DNA of 64,000 nucleotides from a beta proteobacterium AAP65 (GTDB lineage: Bacteria > Pseudomonadota > Gammaproteobacteria > Burkholderiales > Burkholderiaceae_C), in assembly GCA_001295865.1 (NCBI GenBank), contig LJHW01000014.1:1-64000 (forward strand), read 5' to 3'. How positions within the stretch are numbered: the stretch's first letter is position 1; each line of letters begins with the position of its first letter. Shown in pieces: positions 33,766 through 41,724 of this stretch. Position numbers and translations under genes: made by a program. The notes beneath the pieces are model-generated. The model was not told where the DNA came from. It made no database searches and saw nothing but the letters and a program-made list of their open reading frames with translations.

Positions 33766-34383
33766 CTACTTCAAGTCGCCGCGCAGATAGGGCAACACGA
33801 CACTTTCCTGAATCCTTCGGGCCCCAGCCGAGTAGATGACTGAAAGAAGGCTGTCGTCGTCAATGGGCCCTTCGCTGGTCCCAGAAGTCAGGTTTACCCG
33901 CGAGATTCGACCAGCCTTCCGCAGAGTGGCAACGGCGTATGTGAAGTCGCCATAGCTGAAGTTCAATGCTGCCACCGCCCAACAGTAGACCTCTCTCTGA
34001 GGCGGAACCCGAGCTTGGACGACGCAATCAAGGGCGCCTCGGAGCCTTTCCAGTACGGCTGCCAGTTCTGCGTGCTGGTACTCAACGGACAGAAGCAGTT
34101 GCTTCATCCGTTCGTTCGATAGCCCTACGTCTTTCAGTCTGAAGATGCTCTCTCTCTCGCTTGAGAGCCACTCACGTTCGCTTGGCTTGATGGTTGGCAA
34201 GCTCGACGAAACGAACTCCACATGGGCGAGCATCGCGCGTGCTGCAGTGACACGGTTTGTGCGCGAATCTAGACTCACGCCCAACGGGAATCCGATGCCC
34301 TGGCTGGCCTGCGCTTGTGCCAGCGTAGAACATAGCGCCGCGAGTACGACACACAGCACGTTGAAGGCTGCTTTGACCGTCAT
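33766..34383 (-). CDS. Exported protein of unknown function
   Basis: The protein has 205 residues from the ATG at 34383. The first 25 residues (MTVKAAFNVLCVVLAALCSTLAQAQ) form a clear signal peptide. The mature part is helical and polar, with two Cys (in ALDCVV and VYCWAV) that could pair in the periplasm. I do not recognise a family. It is the leftmost gene of the element. The frame stays open upstream into a tRNA-like distance of pseudogene sequence, but the signal peptide sets the start. Confidence 0.65.
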   Translation of the reverse strand: MTVKAAFNVLCVVLAALCSTLAQAQASQGIGFPLGVSLDSRTNRVTAARAMLAHVEFVSSSLPTIKPSEREWLSSERESIFRLKDVGLSNERMKQLLLSVEYQHAELAAVLERLRGALDCVVQARVPPQREVYCWAVAALNFSYGDFTYAVATLRKAGRISRVNLTSGTSEGPIDDDSLLSVIYSAGARRIQESVVLPYLRGDLK

Positions 34384-34555
34384 AGGACTTGTTCCATAGG
34401 GCTGCATGGCCTTGCAGATTAGCGCACCTGACTTTGCTGGCGTCATTCGCGAGGTCTGCGTAACGCACCCATGGCGGCGTGTATGCCATCGCCAAGCGGG
34501 TTTTGTCCTGGCCAGTGCAATCGCAGGTCGTAAGGCGCAGTTCTTCAACGCATAC

Positions 34556-34690
34556 CGGTGTTCGGCCAGCGCACGAGCCAGTTCGCGCAGCATCTCCCGA
34601 TGCTCGCCCTTCCAGCCGTCAGCGGTCGCCAGCAGCGACCTGCGCGGTTTGTCTCGCGCGTTTGGTCGCATCCTCGTCTGTCCACTTCTT
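34556..34690 (-). pseudogene. Broken copy of the small KWTPEQ-type protein
   Basis: Reading leftward, KKWTDEDATKRARQTAQ appears in one frame and GWKGEHREMLRELARAL in another. Together they match the start and end of the intact 66-residue protein encoded at 36337-36537, with the middle deleted and the frame shifted. About 44 bp of DNA (34581-34625 and 36374-36417) is nearly identical in the two copies. Confidence 0.6.
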
Positions 34691-34914
34691 CAGCCGGCCC
34701 GGGCCTGCTCAAGTGTTGCCAGCACTTCGCCCACCACGCCAGACGCGGCAGCATCGGCTTCGGCGTCATGCTCTAGGCGGTCATCAAGGTCTGCAACGGC
34801 AGCGACGAACATGCGCCGGGTGAGGTCGGCGCGCTCAGGCGGAAGCGATGCAGCCAGGGCCAGCACGGCCGCCTGCAACACGTCGAACTGGGCCTTTAGG
34901 GTCGTGGTCTTCAT
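34690..34914 (-). CDS. Small helical protein of unknown function
   Basis: The protein has 74 residues: MKTTTLKAQFDVLQAAVLAL followed by an acidic helical region (RADLTRRMFVAAVADLDDRLEHDAEADAAAS). It could form a coiled coil. There is no recognisable domain and the ribosome binding site is weak, so it may not be expressed. It lies directly upstream of the broken KWTPEQ-type copy, in the same direction. Confidence 0.4.
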   Translation of the reverse strand: MKTTTLKAQFDVLQAAVLALAASLPPERADLTRRMFVAAVADLDDRLEHDAEADAAASGVVGEVLATLEQARAG

Positions 34915-35153
34915 GCCCGGTATGGTGCTCAGCCCGGCGCACCAGCGCATCGCCCCTGAGCGTGGCCCCAATGTGTGCCCACCAACAGGGGACTGCCGGC
35001 GTTGTTGGCGGGCGATACAGCCTGCGATGGACAAACTGCATTCCCGACTCAAGCTGGCGCCCTGGTGACCCAAAGATGCCGGACGCTGTCAGGCTAGACA
35101 CGCGCTCCCAAGCATCGTAAAAGTCAGTCAACTATTCTTGTGGGCGAGTCCGT

Positions 35154-35822
35154 ATGTACCAACGCGCGCGGTGGGCTGTGTCAATTGCGGCGGCGCTGAT
35201 TTGCGGCCAAGCAAAGGCTCAAGTCGAATCAACTACCTACGTCCAGGTTGACCACATCCTAGTTGAGACACAAGAGTCTGCCTTGGCGGCTCTCAACATG
35301 ATCAAGGCTGGAGTGCCCTTCCACACTTTGGCGTATCGATGGAGCGAGGATTTGGCAAGCGGAAAGGTGGGCGGCCAGCTTGACGTGGCGCGATGCGACA
35401 CCTACGTGCCAGAGTTCGCTTCATTTGTGTGCAAGGCGGAACTGCGAAAGCCCGGAATAGTCAAGACCGCCTTCGGCTGGCACGTCGCCGTCGTACAAAG
35501 TAGGTCATCTGACCAGCAAATGGTTGCGCCACCCAACCCGGCCCTCCGCGCCCCAGAGTTCAAACCTACCGTTTCACTTTCGTGTGGATTCCCAGGGGTC
35601 CCCGGAAGCCTGCCCGTCGAAATCGACCTGCCCAATCGGGCGGCGCGCTTTGCAACTCGACTGGCCTTGGTTCAATCGTCAGAGGTCGAGTTTCGGCTCC
35701 TACGGACCAACGGAGTCACTGTTGTCATTGACCGGACGACAGGACTGGCCGTGATTTATGAGCCCGGCAAGGAGGCCTTACCCGGCCTGACTTGCAGAAC
35801 TAGCAGTCAACGTCTTTTTTGA
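35154..35822 (+). CDS. Exported parvulin-like (PpiC-type) protein
   Basis: The protein has 222 residues. A signal peptide (about 1-22, ending AKA-QV) is followed by a rotamase-type domain: VDHILVETQESALAALNMIK, VPFHTLAYRWSEDLASGKVG and GIVKTAFGWHVAVVQSR (about 32-118). This is the standard PpiC/SurA peptidyl-prolyl isomerase pattern. The C-terminal about 100 residues, with two Cys, are not recognised. It would act in the periplasm. It is the only rightward gene in the element, and its codon use looks less G+C-biased than its core-genome neighbours. Confidence 0.75.
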   Translation: MYQRARWAVSIAAALICGQAKAQVESTTYVQVDHILVETQESALAALNMIKAGVPFHTLAYRWSEDLASGKVGGQLDVARCDTYVPEFASFVCKAELRKPGIVKTAFGWHVAVVQSRSSDQQMVAPPNPALRAPEFKPTVSLSCGFPGVPGSLPVEIDLPNRAARFATRLALVQSSEVEFRLLRTNGVTVVIDRTTGLAVIYEPGKEALPGLTCRTSSQRLF

Positions 35823-35895
35823 AACAGGTTCGCCAACCACTTCATAGCGGTTCCGCCCCATTCGCCAGTCCCACCGTGGCACCCCATCTTCCCGT

Positions 35896-36276
35896 TCAAT
35901 TTTTCGGGCGAGTATTCCGGCGTGGCGTCTTCAGTTCATCGATGAGGCGGTAAGCTGCCACGTCGAAGCGCAAAAGCGGGTTATCTCGGCAGAACTTGTC
36001 GACGTAGAGCGCCACGGTTTCCGGGCTCGGCATGCTCTGAAGTGACACCTCGTTTAGTCCCCTGGCGTAGTTATAGCCGCTGGCGAAACCGCGAAACCAG
36101 TAAAGATAAACCTGTCTGACCTCGGGGCGTACCGCCGACGCGACCCACGCACCACAGCTTGCATCAGAAAAGCTTATGAGGGCCACGCCGGCATCTTCGG
36201 CTGCGGTTCCCGTGCTTGCTACTACGACCAGTGCCGTTGCAGTCGCCAAGGAACGGAAGCACTTTGAGGTTGGCAT
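35896..36276 (-). CDS. Small exported protein, Rap1a/Tai-like pattern
   Basis: The protein has 126 residues from the ATG at 36276, with AGGAG upstream. A signal peptide (SLATATALVVVASTGTAA-ED) precedes a mature domain with two Cys (SCGAW and KFCRDNP) and the pattern YLYWFRGFASGYNYA...ETVALYVDKFCRDNPLL. This resembles small periplasmic proteins such as the Rap1a/Tai type VI immunity group, in which a Cys pair brackets a helix hairpin. The resemblance is loose; it could be another exported helical protein. Confidence 0.5.
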   Translation of the reverse strand: MPTSKCFRSLATATALVVVASTGTAAEDAGVALISFSDASCGAWVASAVRPEVRQVYLYWFRGFASGYNYARGLNEVSLQSMPSPETVALYVDKFCRDNPLLRFDVAAYRLIDELKTPRRNTRPKN

Positions 36277-36336
36277 TGTTTTCTCCTGAGGGGTTCGCCA
36301 TGCTAAGAGGGAAGGCCCTTGCCACCCCATCGCCAG

Positions 36337-36537
36337 TTAGGAAACTTCGCGAGCCTTGGTCAGCAGCCGCGCTAGTTCGCGCAGCATCTCCCGATGCCCC
36401 CCCTTCCAGCCGTTGCGCGATGCGGCGGCCTTGCCTTCAGCGGTTCGCGGGCCAGTTGACTGCTCCCATGGGCTCCAGCTTCTGATTGCCTCGGCCTGTT
36501 GCTGGCGTTGCTCGGGTGTCCACTTGCGGGCTGCCAT
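36337..36537 (-). CDS. Short basic protein with KWTPEQR...GPRTAEGK motif
   Basis: The protein has 66 residues (MAARKWTPEQRQQQAEAIRSW, then STGPRTAEGKAAASRN and GHREMLRELARLL). This pattern recurs in short proteins of proteobacterial phages and islands; the function is unknown. High Lys/Arg content suggests nucleic-acid binding. A damaged paralogue is present at 34556-34690 in the same element. Confidence 0.6.
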   Translation of the reverse strand: MAARKWTPEQRQQQAEAIRSWSPWEQSTGPRTAEGKAAASRNGWKGGHREMLRELARLLTKAREVS

Positions 36538-36743
36538 GTGAATATGTAGCTGATAGTTCGGTTTGCGCAAGTACACATTTCTCGGGCACGTAGCGGTCAG
36601 CCCCCATCGAAGTGACTTAAGCCAACGGTGCAAGGGAAGCTCAGTGCAGCCGAGCGCACTTCCTATGTACGCTCATTGTTCTATGTACCCGCCGCGATAC
36701 GACACAAAGACTTAGTCACTGAGCAACTGCCGGTGATCACTTG

Positions 36744-37580
36744 TTACCCCGGATTGGAAGAATTCGTATGACCGGTGGAGGACAATTCTCTTAAGCGGGC
36801 CTCCCGATGCTCCACCCTGTGGCAGATGGCGCACAGCACCTTAAGGTCAGAAAGTCGTGTGCGGTGCCCCTCCTTCATGTCCTTAACCTGTGTGTCAGCG
36901 TGGTGCACTTCGAGACATGCGTCTGCAATCTCAGGCAGAAATCGTTGAATTGGTTCAAAGCTGCACCTTTCACAGAAGAGTCGGCCATCGTGACTGCTCT
37001 TGAATTCTTGAAGCTTTGCCGCCCTAAGCCCCTTGCCCCTCTCGCGTCGAAGGTGGGTCTTCAATCGCTCTGTACCCTCCTGGTACTCCTCGTCCCATAG
37101 CTGCGAGTTGTCCTCCGAGCCCACCTCAATGGGCGCAAAGAATCGTTCTGAGTCATGAGGAAGTTTTGCTGCGGGTTCGATGGCAGGCTTTGCCGAGAAT
37201 GACCAGCGAACACCTACGGGCGTGCGGTCATCAACGCTCAACGCCCTTGCCTGACCTGCATATGTGAATGGGTCACGGTCTGCCGAACGCCAGAACAAGT
37301 GAACTTCGGCATCTGCGGCAGTCATCGCGTCAATCATCGGCTGTCCGCGACGACTGTTCGTCTTGCCTCTCCAAAGAATTTCTTCTCCGTCAAAGTGATT
37401 CTGGTAGTCGTGTCCGGTCCTGCCGGCAGTACCGATTCCACAGAAGATGAAGTACGCCCCCGCGCGTGCTGCATAGCCAGTCGACCAGTCTCCCCCTGAC
37501 TGACTCGGGTCTGCTCCAATATGCTTGAGAATGTCTTTGCGTGTGTATCGCGCCTTGACCGTAAATGAGAATCTGCTCAT
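36744..37580 (-). CDS. HNH endonuclease with N-terminal DUF3427-like domain
   Basis: The protein has 278 residues. Residues 40-115 (GAYFIFCGIG, GHDYQNHFDGEEILW, VHLFWRSADRDPFTYAG) resemble DUF3427, a domain seen in defence helicases and nucleases that may read modified DNA. The C-terminal part is a complete HNH site: CERC (203-206), LEVHHAD (223-229) and VLCAICHRVEH (248-258), with zinc-binding Cys pairs. This fits a modification-dependent restriction enzyme carried as island cargo. It is probably transcribed alone; the preceding gene ends 104 bp away. Substrate preference cannot be read from sequence. Confidence 0.8.
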   Translation of the reverse strand: MSRFSFTVKARYTRKDILKHIGADPSQSGGDWSTGYAARAGAYFIFCGIGTAGRTGHDYQNHFDGEEILWRGKTNSRRGQPMIDAMTAADAEVHLFWRSADRDPFTYAGQARALSVDDRTPVGVRWSFSAKPAIEPAAKLPHDSERFFAPIEVGSEDNSQLWDEEYQEGTERLKTHLRRERGKGLRAAKLQEFKSSHDGRLFCERCSFEPIQRFLPEIADACLEVHHADTQVKDMKEGHRTRLSDLKVLCAICHRVEHREARLRELSSTGHTNSSNPG

Positions 37581-37684
37581 GTGTTTGTTTCCACGGAACT
37601 AGTCTTGCATCCTACCCGGGAGCTTAATGCGCCCGCCATTCAGTGCTGGGGAGTCGCCTTCACGAGGCTGTACGAACATTGGGC

Positions 37685-38329
37685 TCAAGGTAAGGACTCT
37701 GGTGTGTTCGGCTCGGTGGCGCTGGAATCTGATGTGGGGCGGTCCTTGGAGGGCAGATTGAAGGGCGTCTGCAACAGGGCACTTGACTTGCCGGCCATTG
37801 CAGCGAGCGGCATGTTGCTCGCTGCGGTGGCTTGGTTCTGTATCAATTGCTGTCCTCCTTGATTGATGTTGGCTTGCCGCGCGAAGACTACTGGCGGGCT
37901 CCTGATGGCGGCCAGAGTTTCGACGGTCGAGCGACTCTGGCTCTGCGCCTTCAACGCGAGCCGCAGATAGGCTTCTGTTGCAGATAGGTGCGTTCCCATG
38001 TTCAGGGCAGCCCTGCGCGCCAGTTCCGCGAATATGGCGTTCAACGCCACGGCCTGGGCGTTCAGCATCCTTTCGGCTGCCCTGAGGTCGCCCCGGTTGA
38101 TGGCATCGCCGTGGTTTCGCAGTGATGCCACCATGTCGGTTAGGGAAAGCTCGCCATGGTCTGCCGAAACAAAGCGCAGTGCGGTTGACGCGTTTGTGGC
38201 TTCGCCATCGGCCACAAGGTCGGCCATCAGGCGGTCTTCACTCACCCCCGCCTTTGCGGCGATTTCAAGTCGGCGGCTCTTGGGTGCCGGTTCAGGGGCC
38301 ACGGCTGGCTTTGCCTTCGCGCGCGTCAA
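37685..38329 (-). CDS. Unknown phage-type protein
   Basis: The protein has 214 residues from a TTG that overlaps the stop of the upstream nuclease gene. The N-terminus is Lys/Ala/Pro-rich, the middle is helical (LSLTDMVASLRNHGDAINRGDL, AERMLNAQAVALNAIFAELARRAAL, TEAYLRLALKAQSQSRSTVETL), and the C-terminus is Gln/Ser/Pro-rich. Proteins of this style occur next to replication genes in Burkholderiales prophages, without known function. The overlap indicates that it belongs to the replication operon. Confidence 0.6.
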   Translation of the reverse strand: MTRAKAKPAVAPEPAPKSRRLEIAAKAGVSEDRLMADLVADGEATNASTALRFVSADHGELSLTDMVASLRNHGDAINRGDLRAAERMLNAQAVALNAIFAELARRAALNMGTHLSATEAYLRLALKAQSQSRSTVETLAAIRSPPVVFARQANINQGGQQLIQNQATAASNMPLAAMAGKSSALLQTPFNLPSKDRPTSDSSATEPNTPESLP

Positions 38330-38706
38330 CTCTGCACCTCCTTCTGCGCCTGCTGTAGTTCCCGCAGCACGTCGTGGCAGTCAAGTGCCACGAAGGCTAC
38401 GCCATGGGCTGCCCGTATGCGCCCGATAGATTCGGCTTGCGCTGGGCGCAGCTTCCGGGAAGAGCCCTTCACCTCCACCCCCAAGATGCGGCCGCCCTTC
38501 AGTGGCCCTAAAGCGTCCGGGCATCCCGGCCAGCCGAACGGCACGAAGCGGGCACCCAGCCTGGCGGCTCCCGTGTTCATTCGCGCGCAACAAGCCACGG
38601 CGGGAAGCGTGCTCAGGGCCTGCAACACCTCCACCAGGGCGGCGGCTTCCTTGCGCGCGAGGATGTGCGGCTGCGCTCGCTCTATGCCGAACAGGTCAGC
38701 AGCCAT
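38326..38706 (-). CDS. VRR-NUC-type nuclease
   Basis: The protein has 126 residues from the ATG at 38706. GWPGCPDALG (58-67) and RILGVEVKGSSRKLRPAQ (73-90) provide the D64...E78-x-K80...Q90 signature of the VRR-NUC branch of PD-(D/E)xK nucleases. Stand-alone proteins of this kind in phages are thought to process branched DNA or the ends of replication intermediates. Overlap with the primase/helicase gene (11 bp) and the downstream gene (4 bp) supports a role in replication. Confidence 0.8.
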   Translation of the reverse strand: MAADLFGIERAQPHILARKEAAALVEVLQALSTLPAVACCARMNTGAARLGARFVPFGWPGCPDALGPLKGGRILGVEVKGSSRKLRPAQAESIGRIRAAHGVAFVALDCHDVLRELQQAQKEVQS

Positions 38707-40942
38707 CGGCCCTCCCTGCGGTCGGCTCTGCGGTGTCTTCCTGCGGCTCGGTTTCCCCCATACCCCCTGGCGGCGAAGTCGCCGCAGTTCCCGCAGCACT
38801 TGCGGCTGGTGCGTCGGGTGCGGTGACAGGTGAAGTCGCCGCAGTGCCCGCAGTCGCCGCATCGATGCCCGCGAGTGCAGCGCCGGCCGGCGTTACGTGC
38901 CATCGCTCGCGCGGGTGTCGGTCGGCGCCTTTGAACTCGATGCGCTCAAGGTGCCCGGCGCGTTCGGCGCGGCGCAGCAGGTCGAAAACCTCGCCGTCCT
39001 TCAGCTTGGGATAGCTGGGTTCCTGGCGCAGCAGTCGGGCAGCGTGCGTGCGCGACGTGGTGGCGGTCGTGACGAACTCGCCGCGCGCCGTGAACTCGGC
39101 AATCAGGCGCAGCAGCGCCTTACCGTGCCCACGCTCAGCGATGCCTTGCACCACGGGCTGCATCGGTTCGTCGGCCTCGGGTATGCGCCCCTCGGGCCAC
39201 AGCAGGCGTAGCGGTTCGCGCAACCTTCCCAAGTTGTGCTTTTGGTGTTCCAGCAGCAGGCCCCCGTCCTTATCGCGGCTCATGAACAGCCGCGAGCGGG
39301 CCGAGTTGTTCCATGCGGTCGAACCCGAGTAACCCTCGGTGCCCGCGCGCTCGCCCCGGCTGGTGCCCTTGTCAACGTGCGCCAGCAGCAAAACCCCGGC
39401 GTCACGCTCGCGGGCAATGCGGGCCAGCGCACGCATGAACCCGCGAACCCGGGCGCGGTCTATCTCGCTGGCGTCGAAGGCATCCGATGCGTTGTCCACC
39501 ACGAGGAGCGAAACGCCGTGCGCGGCTATGAAGTCGCGCAGCCCGGCAAAGGTGGGGGTCGTCACGCCCTCGCGGCGGCCAGCGGCCGACACTTCGGCAA
39601 ACAAGGTCGGGTCATCGTCGGTGGCGTCGAGGATGAACAGGCGGCCGGTCAGGTCTTCGACGTTCACGCCCATGCAGCGGCACACCAGCCGCAGGCGATG
39701 ACGCAGCAGGCCCGCGCCGTCTTCGCCCGAGTAGAAGGCCACGATGCCGCGCCGCGTGGCGATGCCGAACAGCGGCAGGCCCAACGCCACAGCCACCGCG
39801 AGCATCAGTGCAACCATGCTCTTTCCGGTTCCCCCATGTGCGGCCAGCAGCGTGACATGCCCGGCCGGAACCAAGCCCTCCCACACGAACGCGGGCGGTG
39901 TGGGGTCGGCGGTGGCGAGGTCAGCGAAGGGCACCACTGCGAAGGGCAGCGGCGTCGGCGCCGGTCTGCGGGCGCAGGACAGCAGCACTTCCAGGGCGTC
40001 GTGCCCGTGCGCGGCGGCGTAGTCGTTCGCGTCGAAGTTGGGCGCGGCGTCGCTGGGCATGTTCACGAACTCGGCCTCCACTTCGCGGGCGATGCTTTCC
40101 GCTTCCTCTTCCTTGCCCTTGTCGGGCACCAGCACCAGCCTGGCCGACGTGTCACGCTCGCGCAGTTCGGCAGCCACGGCGTGAACCCGGCCCCAGCCAA
40201 AGCAAACCACTGCGGCGGCGCCCGTCGCCGTCCAGCAAGCCCAAGCCTGCCCGATGCCTTCGCACAGGTAGGCAGTGCCAGCGGGCACAAGCTCGCCCAC
40301 AATGAACACGCCACCACCCAGCGGCCCTGGCAGGTTCAGCTTGCCCGGTCGGCCTGCAGCCTTCCACGTCGCGGCCATCGCGGGCGGTGCGATGAACTGG
40401 AGTGAAACCGGCTCGCCACCGGCCAGCGGCTGCAGCGGCACCACCAGCGCGCCAGCCATGCCCAGTCCGGCCACGGTGAGCGGGTCACCCTCAGGCACCA
40501 CGCGCAAGCCCTGAGGGCGGCCGTCCTTCGCCACGATGTAGCCATGCGCTGCGGTCGCCGGTTTGCAGCGTGCCCACACCTCCGCAGCGTTCATGCCGGG
40601 GCGCGGGGTCCTGGGGGCTTCTACGTGGCTTGCAGGGGCCTTCCTGGGGCTGCGTGCCGCGCCTGTGGCCTGCTCAGTCCAGCCGGCACCGCCAGCAAGG
40701 TAGAACAGTGTTCCGGCGCCCGTCTTGCCTTCGGGCTTGATGGTGCGGAAGGCGGCGCGAACGTCCCTTTCGCCTTTGTAGTTGGCGGCGCTGCTGCTCC
40801 AGGCGTCGAGGTCGTCAACGGTCAGCCCGGCAGCAATGGCGGCGCGGCCGATGCGGTGCCAGTCTTCGCGGTTGCACCCCGGGTCGAGGTGGTTCAGCGC
40901 GGAGCGAGCGCGGTCGAGGTCGTGCCTATTAAGCACTGGCAC
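38696..40942 (-). CDS. Primase/helicase replication protein (PriCT, Toprim, AAA ATPase)
   Basis: The protein has 748 residues from a GTG start. An N-terminal PriCT-like segment (ALNHLDPGCNREDWHRIGRAA) is followed by a Toprim-like region with EGIGQAWACW and VLVPDKGKEEEAE. A RepA/DnaB-type ATPase follows, with Walker A AAHGGTGKSMVALML (about 362-376) and Walker B VSLLVVDNASDAF. The C-terminus has a winged-helix-like segment and a 35-residue tail in which AGTAATSP occurs twice. It is the probable replicase of the element, similar in layout to satellite and phage primase-helicases. Confidence 0.85.
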   Translation of the reverse strand: MPVLNRHDLDRARSALNHLDPGCNREDWHRIGRAAIAAGLTVDDLDAWSSSAANYKGERDVRAAFRTIKPEGKTGAGTLFYLAGGAGWTEQATGAARSPRKAPASHVEAPRTPRPGMNAAEVWARCKPATAAHGYIVAKDGRPQGLRVVPEGDPLTVAGLGMAGALVVPLQPLAGGEPVSLQFIAPPAMAATWKAAGRPGKLNLPGPLGGGVFIVGELVPAGTAYLCEGIGQAWACWTATGAAAVVCFGWGRVHAVAAELRERDTSARLVLVPDKGKEEEAESIAREVEAEFVNMPSDAAPNFDANDYAAAHGHDALEVLLSCARRPAPTPLPFAVVPFADLATADPTPPAFVWEGLVPAGHVTLLAAHGGTGKSMVALMLAVAVALGLPLFGIATRRGIVAFYSGEDGAGLLRHRLRLVCRCMGVNVEDLTGRLFILDATDDDPTLFAEVSAAGRREGVTTPTFAGLRDFIAAHGVSLLVVDNASDAFDASEIDRARVRGFMRALARIARERDAGVLLLAHVDKGTSRGERAGTEGYSGSTAWNNSARSRLFMSRDKDGGLLLEHQKHNLGRLREPLRLLWPEGRIPEADEPMQPVVQGIAERGHGKALLRLIAEFTARGEFVTTATTSRTHAARLLRQEPSYPKLKDGEVFDLLRRAERAGHLERIEFKGADRHPRERWHVTPAGAALAGIDAATAGTAATSPVTAPDAPAASAAGTAATSPPGGMGETEPQEDTAEPTAGRADGC

Positions 40943-41294
40943 CCCCGGCGGCGCGCTTGCGCATCCAGGCTTGCACGCGGCGGCGGCCGGCAGGCGTCAG
41001 GCTGTTGACGCCCCGGCGCACCTCTTCGCCATCGCGGTCGAAGCACGGCACGCGGTCGCACGGCAGGTAGTCTTCAGCAGGAAGGCCCAGCGCACGGAGT
41101 TCGGCAATCAGCGCGGGGCCGTTGCTGCAACCCGCCACGCGGTCGAGGTGTTCGCGCGGGACGGGGCGCGTAAGCAGGGCCTGAAGGGCGCGCAGATAAC
41201 GCGGGTTGTCAGTGCCCAAAAATGAGGCGGGAGACTTAGAATCGCCTTGTTCACGGGCGCTCGTCAATCCTTCGGGGTGGCGGGCGTTTTTCAT
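40929..41294 (-). CDS. Small winged-helix-like protein of the replication operon
   Basis: The protein has 121 residues from the ATG at 41294, which overlaps the stop of the upstream HTH gene. The middle (RYLRALQALLTRPVPREHLDRVAGCSNGPALIAELR) has the form of a winged helix, and the C-terminus (LTPAGRRRVQAWMRKRAA) is strongly basic. It overlaps the primase/helicase start by 14 bp. Function is unknown; DNA binding at the origin or a regulatory role is likely. Confidence 0.6.
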   Translation of the reverse strand: MKNARHPEGLTSAREQGDSKSPASFLGTDNPRYLRALQALLTRPVPREHLDRVAGCSNGPALIAELRALGLPAEDYLPCDRVPCFDRDGEEVRRGVNSLTPAGRRRVQAWMRKRAAGGASA

Positions 41295-41563
41295 TACGCC
41301 ACCCCCAGAGCGGCGCGGATGCCAGCCACGGGCCACGCAAGGCGGCCCATGACGCGTATTGGCTTCAAGCCCTGCGGGTAGGTCTCAGCGGACGCCCAGC
41401 CCCGCAATGTCTGCGGCTGGCGGTTCAGGTGGTAGGCGGCGGTCGCGGTATCGACGGTGGCGCGAGTCTCGCGGTCGAGTGATACGAAAACCTCGGCCGT
41501 GCGCTCAAGAACGGCTAGGCGGCCAGCGTTGACTATTTCGGGGTGGTGCGTTCCAGTTTGCAT
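41294..41563 (-). CDS. HTH DNA-binding protein, AlpA/excisionase-like
   Basis: The protein has 89 residues. Residues 36-85 (VDTATAAYHLNRQPQTLRGWAS, PIRVMGRLAWPVAGIRAALG) form a short HTH with a wing and a final helix, as in MerR-like excisionases and the AlpA regulators of P4-type satellites. It is the first gene of the replication operon and faces the repeat-rich spacer at 41564-41724. It is a candidate activator or excisionase for the element. Confidence 0.6.
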   Translation of the reverse strand: MQTGTHHPEIVNAGRLAVLERTAEVFVSLDRETRATVDTATAAYHLNRQPQTLRGWASAETYPQGLKPIRVMGRLAWPVAGIRAALGVA

Positions 41564-41611
41564 TTCGCTTCGTCCAAACCCAGCCCATGCCGGGATTGGG
41601 GCGAAGACTGA

Positions 41612-41717
41612 AAACCCCGAATCCGGGCGAATGGCCCCGGGGTTCTGGAATCAAGCAGTGACGCGGGCTTGCGAGCAGTCGCCCCGTCAATTCCGGGGTT
41701 CGTCCCCGGGGTTCTGG
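41612..41717. repeat. Iteron-like repeats upstream of the replication operon
   Basis: CCCCGGGGTTCTGG occurs at 41635-41648 and 41704-41717. A third CCGGGGTTC lies at 41693-41701, and inverted AACCCCG is present at 41614-41620. They fill most of the non-coding gap between the triple-repeat protein and the HTH protein. They could be the origin, or operators for the HTH or replication proteins. Confidence 0.5.
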
Positions 41718-41724
41718 CGGTGTG

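Noticed and set aside
37581..37862. A rightward 93-residue gene after the HNH nuclease
   Set aside because: It has no ribosome binding site or recognisable features and overlaps the better supported leftward gene at 37685-38329.
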